From UBA2336 sp037443645 (GTDB lineage: Bacteria; Bacteroidota; Bacteroidia; Cytophagales; Cyclobacteriaceae): a DNA stretch of 64,000 nt. A program made the translations under genes and the position numbers. The stretch lies in assembly GCA_037443645.1 (NCBI GenBank), contig JBBINY010000003.1, positions 58,055 to 122,054 on the forward strand, written 5' to 3'. The notes under the pieces were generated by a model. It was not told the origin of the DNA and searched no databases. It saw nothing but the letters and a program-made list of their open reading frames with translations. The number at the start of each line of letters is the position of its first letter. The first letter of the stretch is position 1. This document shows, piece by piece, positions 52,858-62,241 of the stretch.

Positions 52858-54288
52858 ATGAAGCGGGTTTATGTTTTAATAGCCATTTTTTTAGCGGCTG
52901 TTGCAGGGGGTGGAATTGGCGGCTGGTTAACTGCCAGGTATATGATTTATGATGGCTCACCCTACATCTCCATAGAGCAACACCAGAAGGTAACCCTGGC
53001 CGGCAGCCCTTCCGATGCGGGCCATGCGGTTCCCAATGAATTGAATTTTCTTACTGCTTCCGATAAAGTAATCGCTGCGGTTGTGCATATCCGCACCTCG
53101 TATGGAGCCGGGTCATTCAGTTTAAACCCTCTTGAATATTATTACCGGTCGCCCATGCGCTCATCGGGCTCGGGGGTTATCGTAACCGATGACGGCTACA
53201 TTGTTACCAATAACCATGTGATCGAGGATGCCACAAATATTGAAGTGATGTTAAATAACAATCAACGGTATTATGCAAAGTTGATAGGCGCTGATCCGAG
53301 CACCGATCTGGCTTTGCTGAAAGTACGGGCAAAAAATTTGCCGTTCGTATCGTACGGTAATTCCGATGAAATAAGGCCGGGAGAGTGGGTGCTTGCCATT
53401 GGTAATCCTTTTGACCTGACTTCCACGGTTACGGCAGGAATAGTCAGCGCCAAGGCGCGCAACATCGGCATCCTGCGTGATCGCAACAACCTGCAGGTTG
53501 AATCATTCATTCAAACTGATGCGGCCGTTAATCCGGGTAACAGTGGCGGTGCGTTGGTCAATCTAAAGGGAGAATTGGTTGGCATTAACACAGCTATTGC
53601 CACATCCACAGGGCAATATGCCGGGTACTCGTTTGCCATCCCGGTTAGTCTGGTGAAAAAGGTTATGGATGATTTGCTGGAGTTTGGCCAGGTACAGCGT
53701 GGTTTGCTCGGTGTTCAGATCGAGAATGTAAATGCCACGATTGCCGAACAACTTCAGCTTGCTACAAACCAGGGTGTTTTGGTAAGACGTGTGAACAGGG
53801 GAAGTGCAGCGGAGGAGTCGGGCATTAAAGAGGGTGATGTTATTACCGCAATTGATCGCCAGCGGATTAATTCCGTTTCGGAGTTACAGGAATGGGTTGC
53901 CCGCAAACGGCCCGGCAAAACAATAAAGGTAACCTTCATTCGCGCTGGGAAAACAGATGAAGTGGCAGCGCGCCTTAAAGATAATTCCGGCAAAGAAGAA
54001 CTGGTGGCGCGTGCGGAACAGGCTGCCATTGAAGGCCTTGAACTGTCAGATGCTGCATATAACGATTTGGTGAGGCTGAACCTGGAAGGCGGGGTATTGG
54101 TAAATCGAAGCGAAGGGAAGTGGCTTGAGGCGGGCATCAAAGAAGGGTTTATTATTGGTTTTCTGGATAAAGTTCCTGTTGATAACGTGAATGATTTTTA
54201 CCGCATGCTGCAGTACAAAAAGGGGGGTATCTTACTTGAAGGATATTATTTAACCGGAGAAAAAAAATCGTACGGAATAGAATGGTAA
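52858..54288 (+). CDS. DegQ/HtrA-type periplasmic serine protease
   Basis: 476 residues. One N-terminal signal or membrane segment (VYVLIAIFLAAVAGGGIGGWL). Trypsin-like domain with the triad His120 (NNHVIED), Asp150 (STDLALL) and Ser229 (GNSGGALV). PDZ-1 at about 283-375 (GLLGVQIEN, GSAAEESGIKEGDVI). A second PDZ-like module follows in the C-terminal 95 residues (LVNRSEGKWLEAGIKEGFII). Acts on misfolded envelope proteins. The start at 52858 is an ATG. Confidence 0.92.
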   Translation: MKRVYVLIAIFLAAVAGGGIGGWLTARYMIYDGSPYISIEQHQKVTLAGSPSDAGHAVPNELNFLTASDKVIAAVVHIRTSYGAGSFSLNPLEYYYRSPMRSSGSGVIVTDDGYIVTNNHVIEDATNIEVMLNNNQRYYAKLIGADPSTDLALLKVRAKNLPFVSYGNSDEIRPGEWVLAIGNPFDLTSTVTAGIVSAKARNIGILRDRNNLQVESFIQTDAAVNPGNSGGALVNLKGELVGINTAIATSTGQYAGYSFAIPVSLVKKVMDDLLEFGQVQRGLLGVQIENVNATIAEQLQLATNQGVLVRRVNRGSAAEESGIKEGDVITAIDRQRINSVSELQEWVARKRPGKTIKVTFIRAGKTDEVAARLKDNSGKEELVARAEQAAIEGLELSDAAYNDLVRLNLEGGVLVNRSEGKWLEAGIKEGFIIGFLDKVPVDNVNDFYRMLQYKKGGILLEGYYLTGEKKSYGIEW

Positions 54289-54293
54289 TAATG

Positions 54294-54301
54294 TAGTTTT
54301 G
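54294..54301 (+). promoter_or_regulatory. -7 promoter element for the ALDH7 gene
   Basis: TAGTTTTG overlaps an in-frame GTG at 54301; a transcription start a few bases on supports the ATG at 54325 over the GTG. No good -33 TTTG is seen. Confidence 0.5.
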
Positions 54302-54324
54302 TGGCGGCAAAGCAAGCCGTTACT

Positions 54325-55863
54325 ATGGATGCATTCGGAATTCAAGAAGCGCTCAGTATTCTGGGTATAAAGAAAACAAATACCGGTGTATCTACCGGGG
54401 AAAAAACCTATAAAACCGGTAAGCCAATCAAATCGGTTTCGCCAGTTGACGGAAAACTGATTGGGACTGTTTTCTCAGCCGATGAGAAATCATTCCATGC
54501 CGTAGTCAGGCAGGCGCATAAAGCATTTCTTGAATGGCGCCAATGGCCTGCACCAAGGCGTGGCGAGATCGTTCGACAGCTTGGTGAAGCCTTGCGAAAA
54601 TACAAACAGCCGCTGGGAAAACTGGTGTCCTATGAAATGGGCAAATCGTACCAGGAAGGGTTGGGCGAAGTTCAGGAGATGATCGACATCTGTGATTTTG
54701 CTGTTGGCTTATCCCGGCAACTCCATGGTTTGACTATGCATTCCGAGCGGCCGAATCACCGCATGTATGAGCAATACCATCCGTTGGGTGTGGTGGGCAT
54801 TATCTCAGCCTTTAACTTCCCGGTAGCAGTGTGGTCGTGGAATTCGATGATTGCATGGGTGTGCGGGGATACGTGCATCTGGAAGCCTTCGGAAAAAACA
54901 CCGCTGTGCAGCATCGCCTGCCAGCATATTGTCAATGAAGTGTTCAGAAAAAATAATGTACCCGAAGGCGTGTCCTGCATTGTTAATGGCGATGCTGAAA
55001 TCGGGCAGCTTATGGCGCAGGATGAGATTATTCCGCTTGTATCGGCTACCGGCTCGGTGCGCATGGGTAAAGCCGTGGGCACTACAGTAAGTGCGCGCCT
55101 TGGCCGGGCTTTGCTCGAGCTGGGCGGCAACAATGCCATCATCATTACCCAACAGGCTAACCTGGATATGGCCATCCGCGGTGCGTTATTCGGTGCGGTT
55201 GGTACAGCCGGGCAACGCTGCACTACAACCCGGAGGCTGATTGTTCATGAAAAGGTGTATGCCGCTGTTAAGGAAAAGCTGCGGAAGGCTTACGCTCAAC
55301 TACGGATTGGCAATCCACTGGATCCGTCCAATCATGTTGGGCCGCTGATTGACAGGCAGGCTGTAGCGTTGTATCAGGATGCCCTGAAGAAGGTTTCTAA
55401 AGAAGGAGGAAAATTTGTTGTTGAGGGTGGTGTGCTCACCGGAAGAGGTTATGAGTCGGGGTGCTATGTTAAACCAGCCATAGCCGAAGTGAAGAACAGT
55501 TTTACCATCGTGCAACACGAAACGTTCGCACCCATTTTATACCTCATCCGGTACAAAACACTGGATGAGGCAATTGCTTATCAAAATGGCGTTAAGCAAG
55601 GCCTGTCATCGGCTATCATGACTTCGAACCTGCAAGAGATGGAACGGTTTCTTTCTCATGCGGGCTCGGATTGTGGCATCGCCAATGTAAACATTGGTAC
55701 ATCGGGTGCAGAGATTGGCGGTGCGTTTGGAGGTGAAAAGGAGACCGGGGGCGGCCGTGAATCCGGATCGGATGCCTGGAAGGTGTATATGCGCAGACAA
55801 ACCAACACCATTAACTATGGAAACACATTGCCCTTGGCCCAGGGAATTAAATTTGATGTTTAA
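54325..55863 (+). CDS. Aldehyde dehydrogenase, ALDH7/antiquitin type
   Basis: 512 residues from the ATG at 54325 (MDAFGIQEALSILGI). Catalytic cysteine near 299 in TAGQRCTTTRR, catalytic glutamate in LLELGGNNAI, cofactor segment VSATGSVRMG, and a C-terminal GGAFGGEKETGGGRESGSDAW typical of ALDH7. This group oxidises alpha-aminoadipate semialdehyde (piperideine-6-carboxylate) in lysine breakdown; another aldehyde is possible. No other lysine-pathway gene lies next to it. Confidence 0.9.
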   Translation: MDAFGIQEALSILGIKKTNTGVSTGEKTYKTGKPIKSVSPVDGKLIGTVFSADEKSFHAVVRQAHKAFLEWRQWPAPRRGEIVRQLGEALRKYKQPLGKLVSYEMGKSYQEGLGEVQEMIDICDFAVGLSRQLHGLTMHSERPNHRMYEQYHPLGVVGIISAFNFPVAVWSWNSMIAWVCGDTCIWKPSEKTPLCSIACQHIVNEVFRKNNVPEGVSCIVNGDAEIGQLMAQDEIIPLVSATGSVRMGKAVGTTVSARLGRALLELGGNNAIIITQQANLDMAIRGALFGAVGTAGQRCTTTRRLIVHEKVYAAVKEKLRKAYAQLRIGNPLDPSNHVGPLIDRQAVALYQDALKKVSKEGGKFVVEGGVLTGRGYESGCYVKPAIAEVKNSFTIVQHETFAPILYLIRYKTLDEAIAYQNGVKQGLSSAIMTSNLQEMERFLSHAGSDCGIANVNIGTSGAEIGGAFGGEKETGGGRESGSDAWKVYMRRQTNTINYGNTLPLAQGIKFDV

Positions 55864-55918
55864 CCCGCTTGTAAATCAGTCTGTAACTCCTATTTTTAAT
55901 ACCTCTAATCCCTAACCC

Positions 55919-56326
55919 ATGGCCGGTAAAAAGTATCGAACCGTAATGCTGATTGATGATAACGAGATTGATAACCTGATCAATCAGAAAATGATTGAAG
56001 CGGCATCCATCACCGAAAATATTTATACACACACAGGGGCAAAAAGTGCCATTGAGTTCCTTAAAAATATGGAACGCCTGGATGTTTCCGATAAGGTTTT
56101 ACCGGATATCATTTTCCTTGATATTGACATGCCCTTAATGGACGGATTTCAATTCCTGGAAGAATTTGAAAAGCTTACCAGCACAGCAAAGAAAAAATGT
56201 AAGATTGTGATGCTCACCTCTTCGATCAATCCGCAGGATTTCAGCCGGTCAAAAAAATATGACAATGTTAAGTTGTACCTTAACAAGCCCCTTACACACG
56301 AAAATATAATAAAGCTTGACTTATAG
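55919..56326 (+). CDS. Single-domain response regulator
   Basis: 135 residues, receiver domain only: acidic pair DD (13-14), phospho-acceptor Asp68 (IFLDIDMPLMDG), threonine in VMLTSS near 100 and lysine in LNKPL. There is no output domain. Rcp1-like single-domain regulators act through protein contact or as phosphate sinks for hybrid kinases. No kinase is adjacent. Convergent with the next gene, with three bases between their stops. Confidence 0.92.
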   Translation: MAGKKYRTVMLIDDNEIDNLINQKMIEAASITENIYTHTGAKSAIEFLKNMERLDVSDKVLPDIIFLDIDMPLMDGFQFLEEFEKLTSTAKKKCKIVMLTSSINPQDFSRSKKYDNVKLYLNKPLTHENIIKLDL

Positions 56327-56329
56327 ACC

Positions 56330-57778
56330 TTAGTCGAATTCTGTCAGGTTCCTGATTAATTTTTCATCCAGTTTTATAAGCAGGGTAGGTGCAAAGTAAG
56401 GTACCTGTTGTTGTTTCAGTTTTGGAATAACGGCACTGATTTTTTTGACTTTCTCACGCTTTGCCTCGCTGGTAGCAATCTTGAGGATTTTCAGGAACAA
56501 CTGAATGTTTTCGCAGCTGTCTTTTCCGAACATCCGTATTTGCCGCTGGATGCTATTGGCCAGTTGGTTGAATAATTCATAATCGCGAAGCAACACATAT
56601 TGAAGTGCAAGGATGGACTTCACCTCCAACAGGGCGTACGGGTGTTTTTTCAGACTTACTTCGTTAAGCAGGTTATTGATCAACTTGGCTGCTTCATCGA
56701 ACTTATCGGAGTAATATGCGGCAAGTGACTGGTATATAATATAAATCACATGGCGGGGCACATCCTCCGTATCCGCTTCATAATCCATTAAAATGGCTTC
56801 ACTCTCTGCGTACAAATCTCCTTCAGTCCCCAGGCGCAGGCTTCGTTCAAGCTTGGAGATGAGGAATTGCGCAGGGAAAGTAAACGTTGGATAGTTGGTG
56901 AGCAGGTTAGCCGCGGCATCGTTTACTTCTTCGTAAAATTTCTCGGCCTGCCGGTACACTTTGTAGTGATTATAGTACTCCAGTTTCAGAAATTCAAAAA
57001 CAAGGTTAAGGTGATAATAAATGGAATCAAGATTATAACTGTCGAAGATGTTCTGAACCTTTATAAAAATATCTTCGATGCCTTCAGTTTCTGTTTCAAG
57101 GTTCTCATCGGGCTCAACAAATAACCGATGGAATACATGCATACAGCTGCGGTATACGTACAGCCGGTGCGACTCATACAGGTTGGCAACGTTTTGCATC
57201 TCTTTAATGAGCAGCGAAAGGCCCAGCTTCTCCATTTCATCTCCACTGAAAAGATAGCTGCCGTACTTTTTAAAGTAATCAGCAAGCAGGTCTTCTGCTT
57301 TGTCCAAAGCAAGCATGTAGGCAACGTGCCGGTTATACAGTTGGGAGTATTGGAAATAATCCGGAGAGTTAACATTTAATTTCTTGAGCGATTTGTAGAT
57401 GATGGTGAGTTCATTGGCGAGGTCGTAGTCAATCAGTTCTTTTTCCAGTTTTTTTATGGTGGCAACAGCAATGGTTCGCTTTTTGGTGAAGAGTACTTCG
57501 TTAATATTGGCAACTTTGCGCAGTACATCCGTGCGCGGGCTCTCCAGTTGCTGCATCAGGTATTCTTCAATTTTCAGATTAAGTCTTGACCGAAGTGTAT
57601 AATAGGCATTGGCATTCACATCCAGTTCGGTCATAATTTTGTTATCGGAGAGCTGTCGTTCACGGAGTGCCTTCATCAGGTAGGCGGATTTGTCGGCATT
57701 GCTCTCAATCAGTGAATCGTGAATAGCCTTGAAATCTTTTTCAGAAAGTTGCTTAATGATGTTCTTGAGTTTGGCCAT
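56330..57778 (-). CDS. Large helical cytoplasmic protein of unknown function
   Basis: 482 residues, no signal or membrane segment. The N-terminal segment (KNIIKQLSEKDFKAIHDSLIESNADKSA) is followed by an almost continuous helix-rich sequence with tandem-like patterns (LLADYFKKYGSYL, FFEFLKLEYYNHY-like stretches, IIYQSLAAYYSDKFDEAAKLI), suggesting TPR-like helical repeats in the middle and C-terminal parts. No catalytic motif was found. It could be a scaffold or regulator; the role is unknown. Confidence 0.7.
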   Translation of the reverse strand: MAKLKNIIKQLSEKDFKAIHDSLIESNADKSAYLMKALRERQLSDNKIMTELDVNANAYYTLRSRLNLKIEEYLMQQLESPRTDVLRKVANINEVLFTKKRTIAVATIKKLEKELIDYDLANELTIIYKSLKKLNVNSPDYFQYSQLYNRHVAYMLALDKAEDLLADYFKKYGSYLFSGDEMEKLGLSLLIKEMQNVANLYESHRLYVYRSCMHVFHRLFVEPDENLETETEGIEDIFIKVQNIFDSYNLDSIYYHLNLVFEFLKLEYYNHYKVYRQAEKFYEEVNDAAANLLTNYPTFTFPAQFLISKLERSLRLGTEGDLYAESEAILMDYEADTEDVPRHVIYIIYQSLAAYYSDKFDEAAKLINNLLNEVSLKKHPYALLEVKSILALQYVLLRDYELFNQLANSIQRQIRMFGKDSCENIQLFLKILKIATSEAKREKVKKISAVIPKLKQQQVPYFAPTLLIKLDEKLIRNLTEFD

Positions 57779-57939
57779 TGAACGGGTTTAGAGACTGAAA
57801 ATTTACAAAAATTATTAGTCCATGCAAGGAGGTTGTTGATCCGTTAAAGACTATGCCATGGTTATTGGCTGATAGGAGGGTACAAGGGCTGTGATGGGCG
57901 TAAAGTTTTGTAGTTTTAGCAGCGAATAGGGGTAATTGA

Positions 57940-60525
57940 GTGAAGCGAAAGTACGTCATCAGTATGCTTTTGTGCCTGGCCGTAATGTCGGCAGGGTGGG
58001 CGCAACCTTCGCTTGAGCGCATGGCTTACACCAATTTGCAAAAGGGCAAGTGGGCCAAGGCAAAGATGCAGGTGCAAAAGGCCGCACGAAAGGATTCAGT
58101 GAATGCCCTTGCCCACTATATTCTCGCTCTTTATTACTTCAAGCCCGGAAACCCGGAATTCAGTATTGATTCGGCATACCGGCATACCCAATTGAGCCTG
58201 GGCGATTTTCCAGGTGCTTCTTCCCGGCAACGCGAGCGGATGAAGCGGTTTCCTGTAGATAGCGCTATACTGATTCAGCACCGTCAAAAGATTGACAGTG
58301 CGGCATTTCAGCGGGCAAAGACTCTGAATACTGAGCAGGCTTACATTGATTTCATAAAATCCTTTCCGCTGGCAACTCAAAACAGATTGGCTGCTGAACT
58401 TCGTGATGAGGTTGCGTACATCGATGCGTTAAGGGAAAATACCTACCAGGGTTTCCGCCACTACCTTGAAAAGTACCCGTCTTCAGCGCGTGCAGCAGAG
58501 GCCAATGCCAAGTACCAGAAATTATTGTATGAATCGGAAACCCGCGATAAAAAACTGGCCTCGTATAAAAAGTTCCTGGCAGACTACCCTGAAACTCCGT
58601 ATCGGAAAGAAATTGAAGTTCACATCTTTGAAATCTCAACGGCTTCCGGAAACCGAAAATCATTCGAGAGTTTTCTGAAGGAGTACCCACAGAGTGCGGT
58701 CGCTCCCAAGGCAAGAAATATTTTGTATTACCTGCTGAAGGAACAAGAGGAAGCTATCCCGGCATGGTTACTGACCGACTCCCTTCGCAGGGTCCGAATG
58801 CTGGAGCAAAGCTACCTGGTACCGTTTTATCGGGAAGGGAAGCTCGGCATGATGGATGCGCAAGGTAGTGAAGTACTTGCGCCTTTTGCAGATGAACTGA
58901 GTAAAGACTATTTGTGTGGGAATGTTACTGAAGATGTTGTGATCAGCTCGGATATGATGATAACCCGGAATGGTAAAATTCTTTTTGAAGGTCATTTAGA
59001 TGAGGCGGAAGATTTGGGGTGGGGGTTTCTGTCGGTTACCCGGGCGGGGTGTATATCGGTTATTCACAAGTCGGGATTTAAGATCCCGGCCGGCTGCCTG
59101 ACGGATGCCCACGTTGTAGGAAGAGGCCGGATGCTTGCAGTAAAGGAAAATAACTCATGGAATATCACCACATTGTCCGGCCGGATGCTGCATACCGGGG
59201 CTGATGAAGTGGTTGACCTTGAAAATGTGCTGGCAATCCGGTCATCCAGCTCATTCCGGCTGTGCCTTGTTGATGAATTAAGCAAAGCAGTGGATCAGGT
59301 AACGCCAACTTTTAGCAGGAATTACGCTGAAGTAAAGCGATGGAAAGATGCACTATGGGTGAAAGCTGGCGATCTTCAGGGCTTGTTTGATCTCAATCTG
59401 AGAGAAGTGGTTCCGCTGCAAAAGCAGGAGATAACACCGGCTTTTTTCGGAGCCCTGATCTCTGCAACCGCTGGTACCAGGATATGGCAGAAGGGTAAAC
59501 CTGCAACTATGCCTTTTACCCATGTTAGAATAAATGAGCCCTGGATAACCGTAGCGGTTGGCAAAAAATGGTATGTGTTCGATAACCCGAGTGCATCGGC
59601 AAATGGCCGCGGCTATGACAGCATTTATTTTATTGGCCCGGTGCTGGCGGGCATCCATTCCGACAGCCTGGTGGTAAACTTTGAACCGTTTAATTTTATT
59701 GAGTTACCACGAACCACAAAGGTAAGTTTTCTGCCCGGCAAGGACTCCGTGTTTTATATTCTGGTTGAACAAGGCACAACGAAGACGGTTCTCAATTCAA
59801 GGGGGCATAAATTATTTAGTGCCGATTTCGACCGGATAACTTATGCGGGTGAGAATTATTTTACCATCATAAAACACGAGAAGCGCGGGATTCTTTCGGC
59901 TCAGGGCAAACCAGTATTGCCCCCGGAGTTTGATGGTGTCGGAAATCTTAATCAGGGGTCGCTGCCCGTGTTGAAGGATAGGAAGTTTGGCATGGTTGAG
60001 CTTAATCAACGCAGGCAAATCAAGCCCGAGTATGAGAAAAACCTCGTCAGGTATAACTCCAGCTACCTCATTGCATCAAAGAGTAATGCATTTGGATTAA
60101 TTGGTTGGGACAATAAGCCGGTATTGCCTTTTGATTATGAGGAAATCCGGTACTGGAGCGACTCTACTGCCCTGCTGAAAAAAGACTTCCAATGGATACT
60201 CTATAATTTTATTGAAAAGAAAAAAGTAGCAGATCGCATCAGGGACTTTAAGTGGATTCGTGATTCGGAAAATGAAAAAATTCTTATCGTCAGGCAGGAT
60301 CAATATTTCGGGGTAATACACAGCCGGAAGGGGTACATCCTTCCTGCAACCTATACTGACATAATAAATCTTGGTTCAATAACTCAACCGTTGTATTTTA
60401 CCGAGAAGTACGTAGAGGAAGCCTCAATTTATGTTGTAATCTACTATGATAGCAACGGCAAACTGCTGAGAAGGCAGGTATTCGAGGCGGATGAGTATGA
60501 TAAAATTTATTGTTCGCATAATTAA
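57940..60525 (+). CDS. Secreted WG-repeat protein with N-terminal TPR-like region
   Basis: 861 residues, GTG start. Signal peptide MKRKYVISMLLCLAVMSAGWAQ. The first 270 residues are helical and TPR-like (LQKGKWAKAKMQVQKAARKDSVNALAHYILALYY, then SFLKEYPQSAVAPKARN). From about 290 come WG-type repeats: YREGKLGMMDAQGSEVL, EKRGILSAQGKPVLPPEF, RKFGMVELNQRRQIKPEY, AFGLIGWDNKPVLPFDYEEI, YFGVIHSRKGYILPATY. WG repeats form beta-rich surface folds; the function is unknown. Length and order are unusual but intact. Confidence 0.82.
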   Translation: MKRKYVISMLLCLAVMSAGWAQPSLERMAYTNLQKGKWAKAKMQVQKAARKDSVNALAHYILALYYFKPGNPEFSIDSAYRHTQLSLGDFPGASSRQRERMKRFPVDSAILIQHRQKIDSAAFQRAKTLNTEQAYIDFIKSFPLATQNRLAAELRDEVAYIDALRENTYQGFRHYLEKYPSSARAAEANAKYQKLLYESETRDKKLASYKKFLADYPETPYRKEIEVHIFEISTASGNRKSFESFLKEYPQSAVAPKARNILYYLLKEQEEAIPAWLLTDSLRRVRMLEQSYLVPFYREGKLGMMDAQGSEVLAPFADELSKDYLCGNVTEDVVISSDMMITRNGKILFEGHLDEAEDLGWGFLSVTRAGCISVIHKSGFKIPAGCLTDAHVVGRGRMLAVKENNSWNITTLSGRMLHTGADEVVDLENVLAIRSSSSFRLCLVDELSKAVDQVTPTFSRNYAEVKRWKDALWVKAGDLQGLFDLNLREVVPLQKQEITPAFFGALISATAGTRIWQKGKPATMPFTHVRINEPWITVAVGKKWYVFDNPSASANGRGYDSIYFIGPVLAGIHSDSLVVNFEPFNFIELPRTTKVSFLPGKDSVFYILVEQGTTKTVLNSRGHKLFSADFDRITYAGENYFTIIKHEKRGILSAQGKPVLPPEFDGVGNLNQGSLPVLKDRKFGMVELNQRRQIKPEYEKNLVRYNSSYLIASKSNAFGLIGWDNKPVLPFDYEEIRYWSDSTALLKKDFQWILYNFIEKKKVADRIRDFKWIRDSENEKILIVRQDQYFGVIHSRKGYILPATYTDIINLGSITQPLYFTEKYVEEASIYVVIYYDSNGKLLRRQVFEADEYDKIYCSHN

Positions 60526-60594
60526 GGCTTAAACTACAGCAGGTAAAAACAACCCAACCGAATAAGTAACTTTCGGTTTCAATCTCTTTTAAAC

Positions 60595-62241
60595 ATGAGG
60601 TATTTATTTTCAGTTATTCTTGCATCGTTGGCCCTTACCGGTACGTCACAATCCACGGAGCGGCCAAAGCTTGTTGTTGGCATTATGGTTGACCAGATGA
60701 GGCAGGAGTACCTGTACCGGTATAGCAATAAATTCGGTGAAGGCGGGTTCAAACGCCTGGTTGAAGGTGGGTTTATGTTGAGCAATGCACATTACAATTA
60801 TGTGCCTACTGTTACCGGGCCGGGCCACGCCTCGGTGTACACAGGCACTACCCCGGCTTACCACGGCATCATCGGCAATACGTGGTATGATAAAACCCTG
60901 AAAAAGGCAGTTTACTGCGTTCAGGATGACACCCGAACACCGGTAGGAAGCGAGACAGTGCCAGGCGGAAAGGTTTCGCCTCACCGGTTGCTCACCACCA
61001 CCATTACTGACGAACTGAAAATAGCAACCCAGAAGCGGAGTAAAGTGATTGCTATTTCAGATAAAGACCGGGGAGCCGTGCTGCCGGGCGGCCACATGGC
61101 CGATGCTGCTTATTGGTACGATGAGATTACCGGAAAAATGATCACCAGTTCGTTCTATGCAAACAAATTGCCTGTATGGGTTGAAAAATTCAATGCCCTC
61201 AAATTACCGGATAAATACCTGAATGGTGTTTGGAATACATTGCTGCCCATCGAAAACTATGTCGAAAGCGGCAGTGATAACAGTCCTTATGAAAGCAAAT
61301 ACCGGGGCGAAACCAAGAACACGTTCCCGTATGATCTGAAAACATTACGCAAGTCTAATAACAATTACGACCTGCTGTCCTACACGCCATTCTTCGATGA
61401 TTACCTTACCGAGGTGGCCCTTGCCGCCATTGACGGTGAAAAGCTTGGCGCTGACGAGTGGACGGATTTTCTGGCTATATCCTATTCAGCGCCTGATAAA
61501 ATCGGGCATCAGGTGGGGCCAAATTCGGTTGAACTGCAGGATGTGTACCTGAGGTTAGACAGGAATATTGCCGACCTGCTTAAAAAACTGGATCAGGTGG
61601 CTGGCCCTGGTAACTATCTTGTTTTTCTTACAGCCGATCATGGAGTTGCCGATGTGCCGCAGTTTCTTACCGACAACAAAGTACCGGCTGGTTACATTAA
61701 CGCCAACAATCTGAATGCAAAGTTTAGTGAATTGTTCCAGCAGTATTTTCAAGGCAAAAAAATTATCGAAGCAAGTTTAAACGAACAATTTTATATGGAT
61801 CACGAAATTTTTTCGGGCGATCCAAAATCTGGCGGAGTTGAGCTTATGGTATCGATGGAAGTGATTAGTAACTTCCTGCTTCAGCAAGAGGGTATTGCCT
61901 ATGTAATTACCCGGAACCTCATCCGTCAGGGCGATTTTAATGAGGGTGGAATAAAGGGTATGGTAATCCGGGGATATCATGAAAAGCGAAGTGGTGATAT
62001 CGTGGCCGTGACGGAACCCGGCTGGCTTGAGCAAGGCCGTGTAACGGGCACCACACATGGTTCGCCATACTCCTACGATACGCATGTACCGGTTATTTTT
62101 TATGGTACGGGTGTAAAGGCCGGAGTTTCATCGGCTTATCATCCGATAACAGACATTGCTCCTACACTCTCGGTACTCTTGAAAATAAAATTCCCGAGTG
62201 GGTGTACCGGCAATCCGATTATCGAGATTACCGACCGGTAA
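60595..62241 (+). CDS. pafA: PafA-type alkaline phosphatase
   Basis: 548 residues, signal peptide ending at TGTSQ. Metal-site residues are visible: Asp in MVDQMRQE, nucleophile Thr74 in PTVTGPGH, the K-D-R triplet in AISDKDRGAVLPGG, DKIGHQVGP, TADHGVAD and a final histidine in THGSPYSYDTHVP. All match the phosphate-insensitive phosphomonoesterase PafA of Bacteroidota, which acts outside the inner membrane. Its stop is directly followed by the stop of the NSS gene on the other strand. Confidence 0.9.
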   Translation: MRYLFSVILASLALTGTSQSTERPKLVVGIMVDQMRQEYLYRYSNKFGEGGFKRLVEGGFMLSNAHYNYVPTVTGPGHASVYTGTTPAYHGIIGNTWYDKTLKKAVYCVQDDTRTPVGSETVPGGKVSPHRLLTTTITDELKIATQKRSKVIAISDKDRGAVLPGGHMADAAYWYDEITGKMITSSFYANKLPVWVEKFNALKLPDKYLNGVWNTLLPIENYVESGSDNSPYESKYRGETKNTFPYDLKTLRKSNNNYDLLSYTPFFDDYLTEVALAAIDGEKLGADEWTDFLAISYSAPDKIGHQVGPNSVELQDVYLRLDRNIADLLKKLDQVAGPGNYLVFLTADHGVADVPQFLTDNKVPAGYINANNLNAKFSELFQQYFQGKKIIEASLNEQFYMDHEIFSGDPKSGGVELMVSMEVISNFLLQQEGIAYVITRNLIRQGDFNEGGIKGMVIRGYHEKRSGDIVAVTEPGWLEQGRVTGTTHGSPYSYDTHVPVIFYGTGVKAGVSSAYHPITDIAPTLSVLLKIKFPSGCTGNPIIEITDR

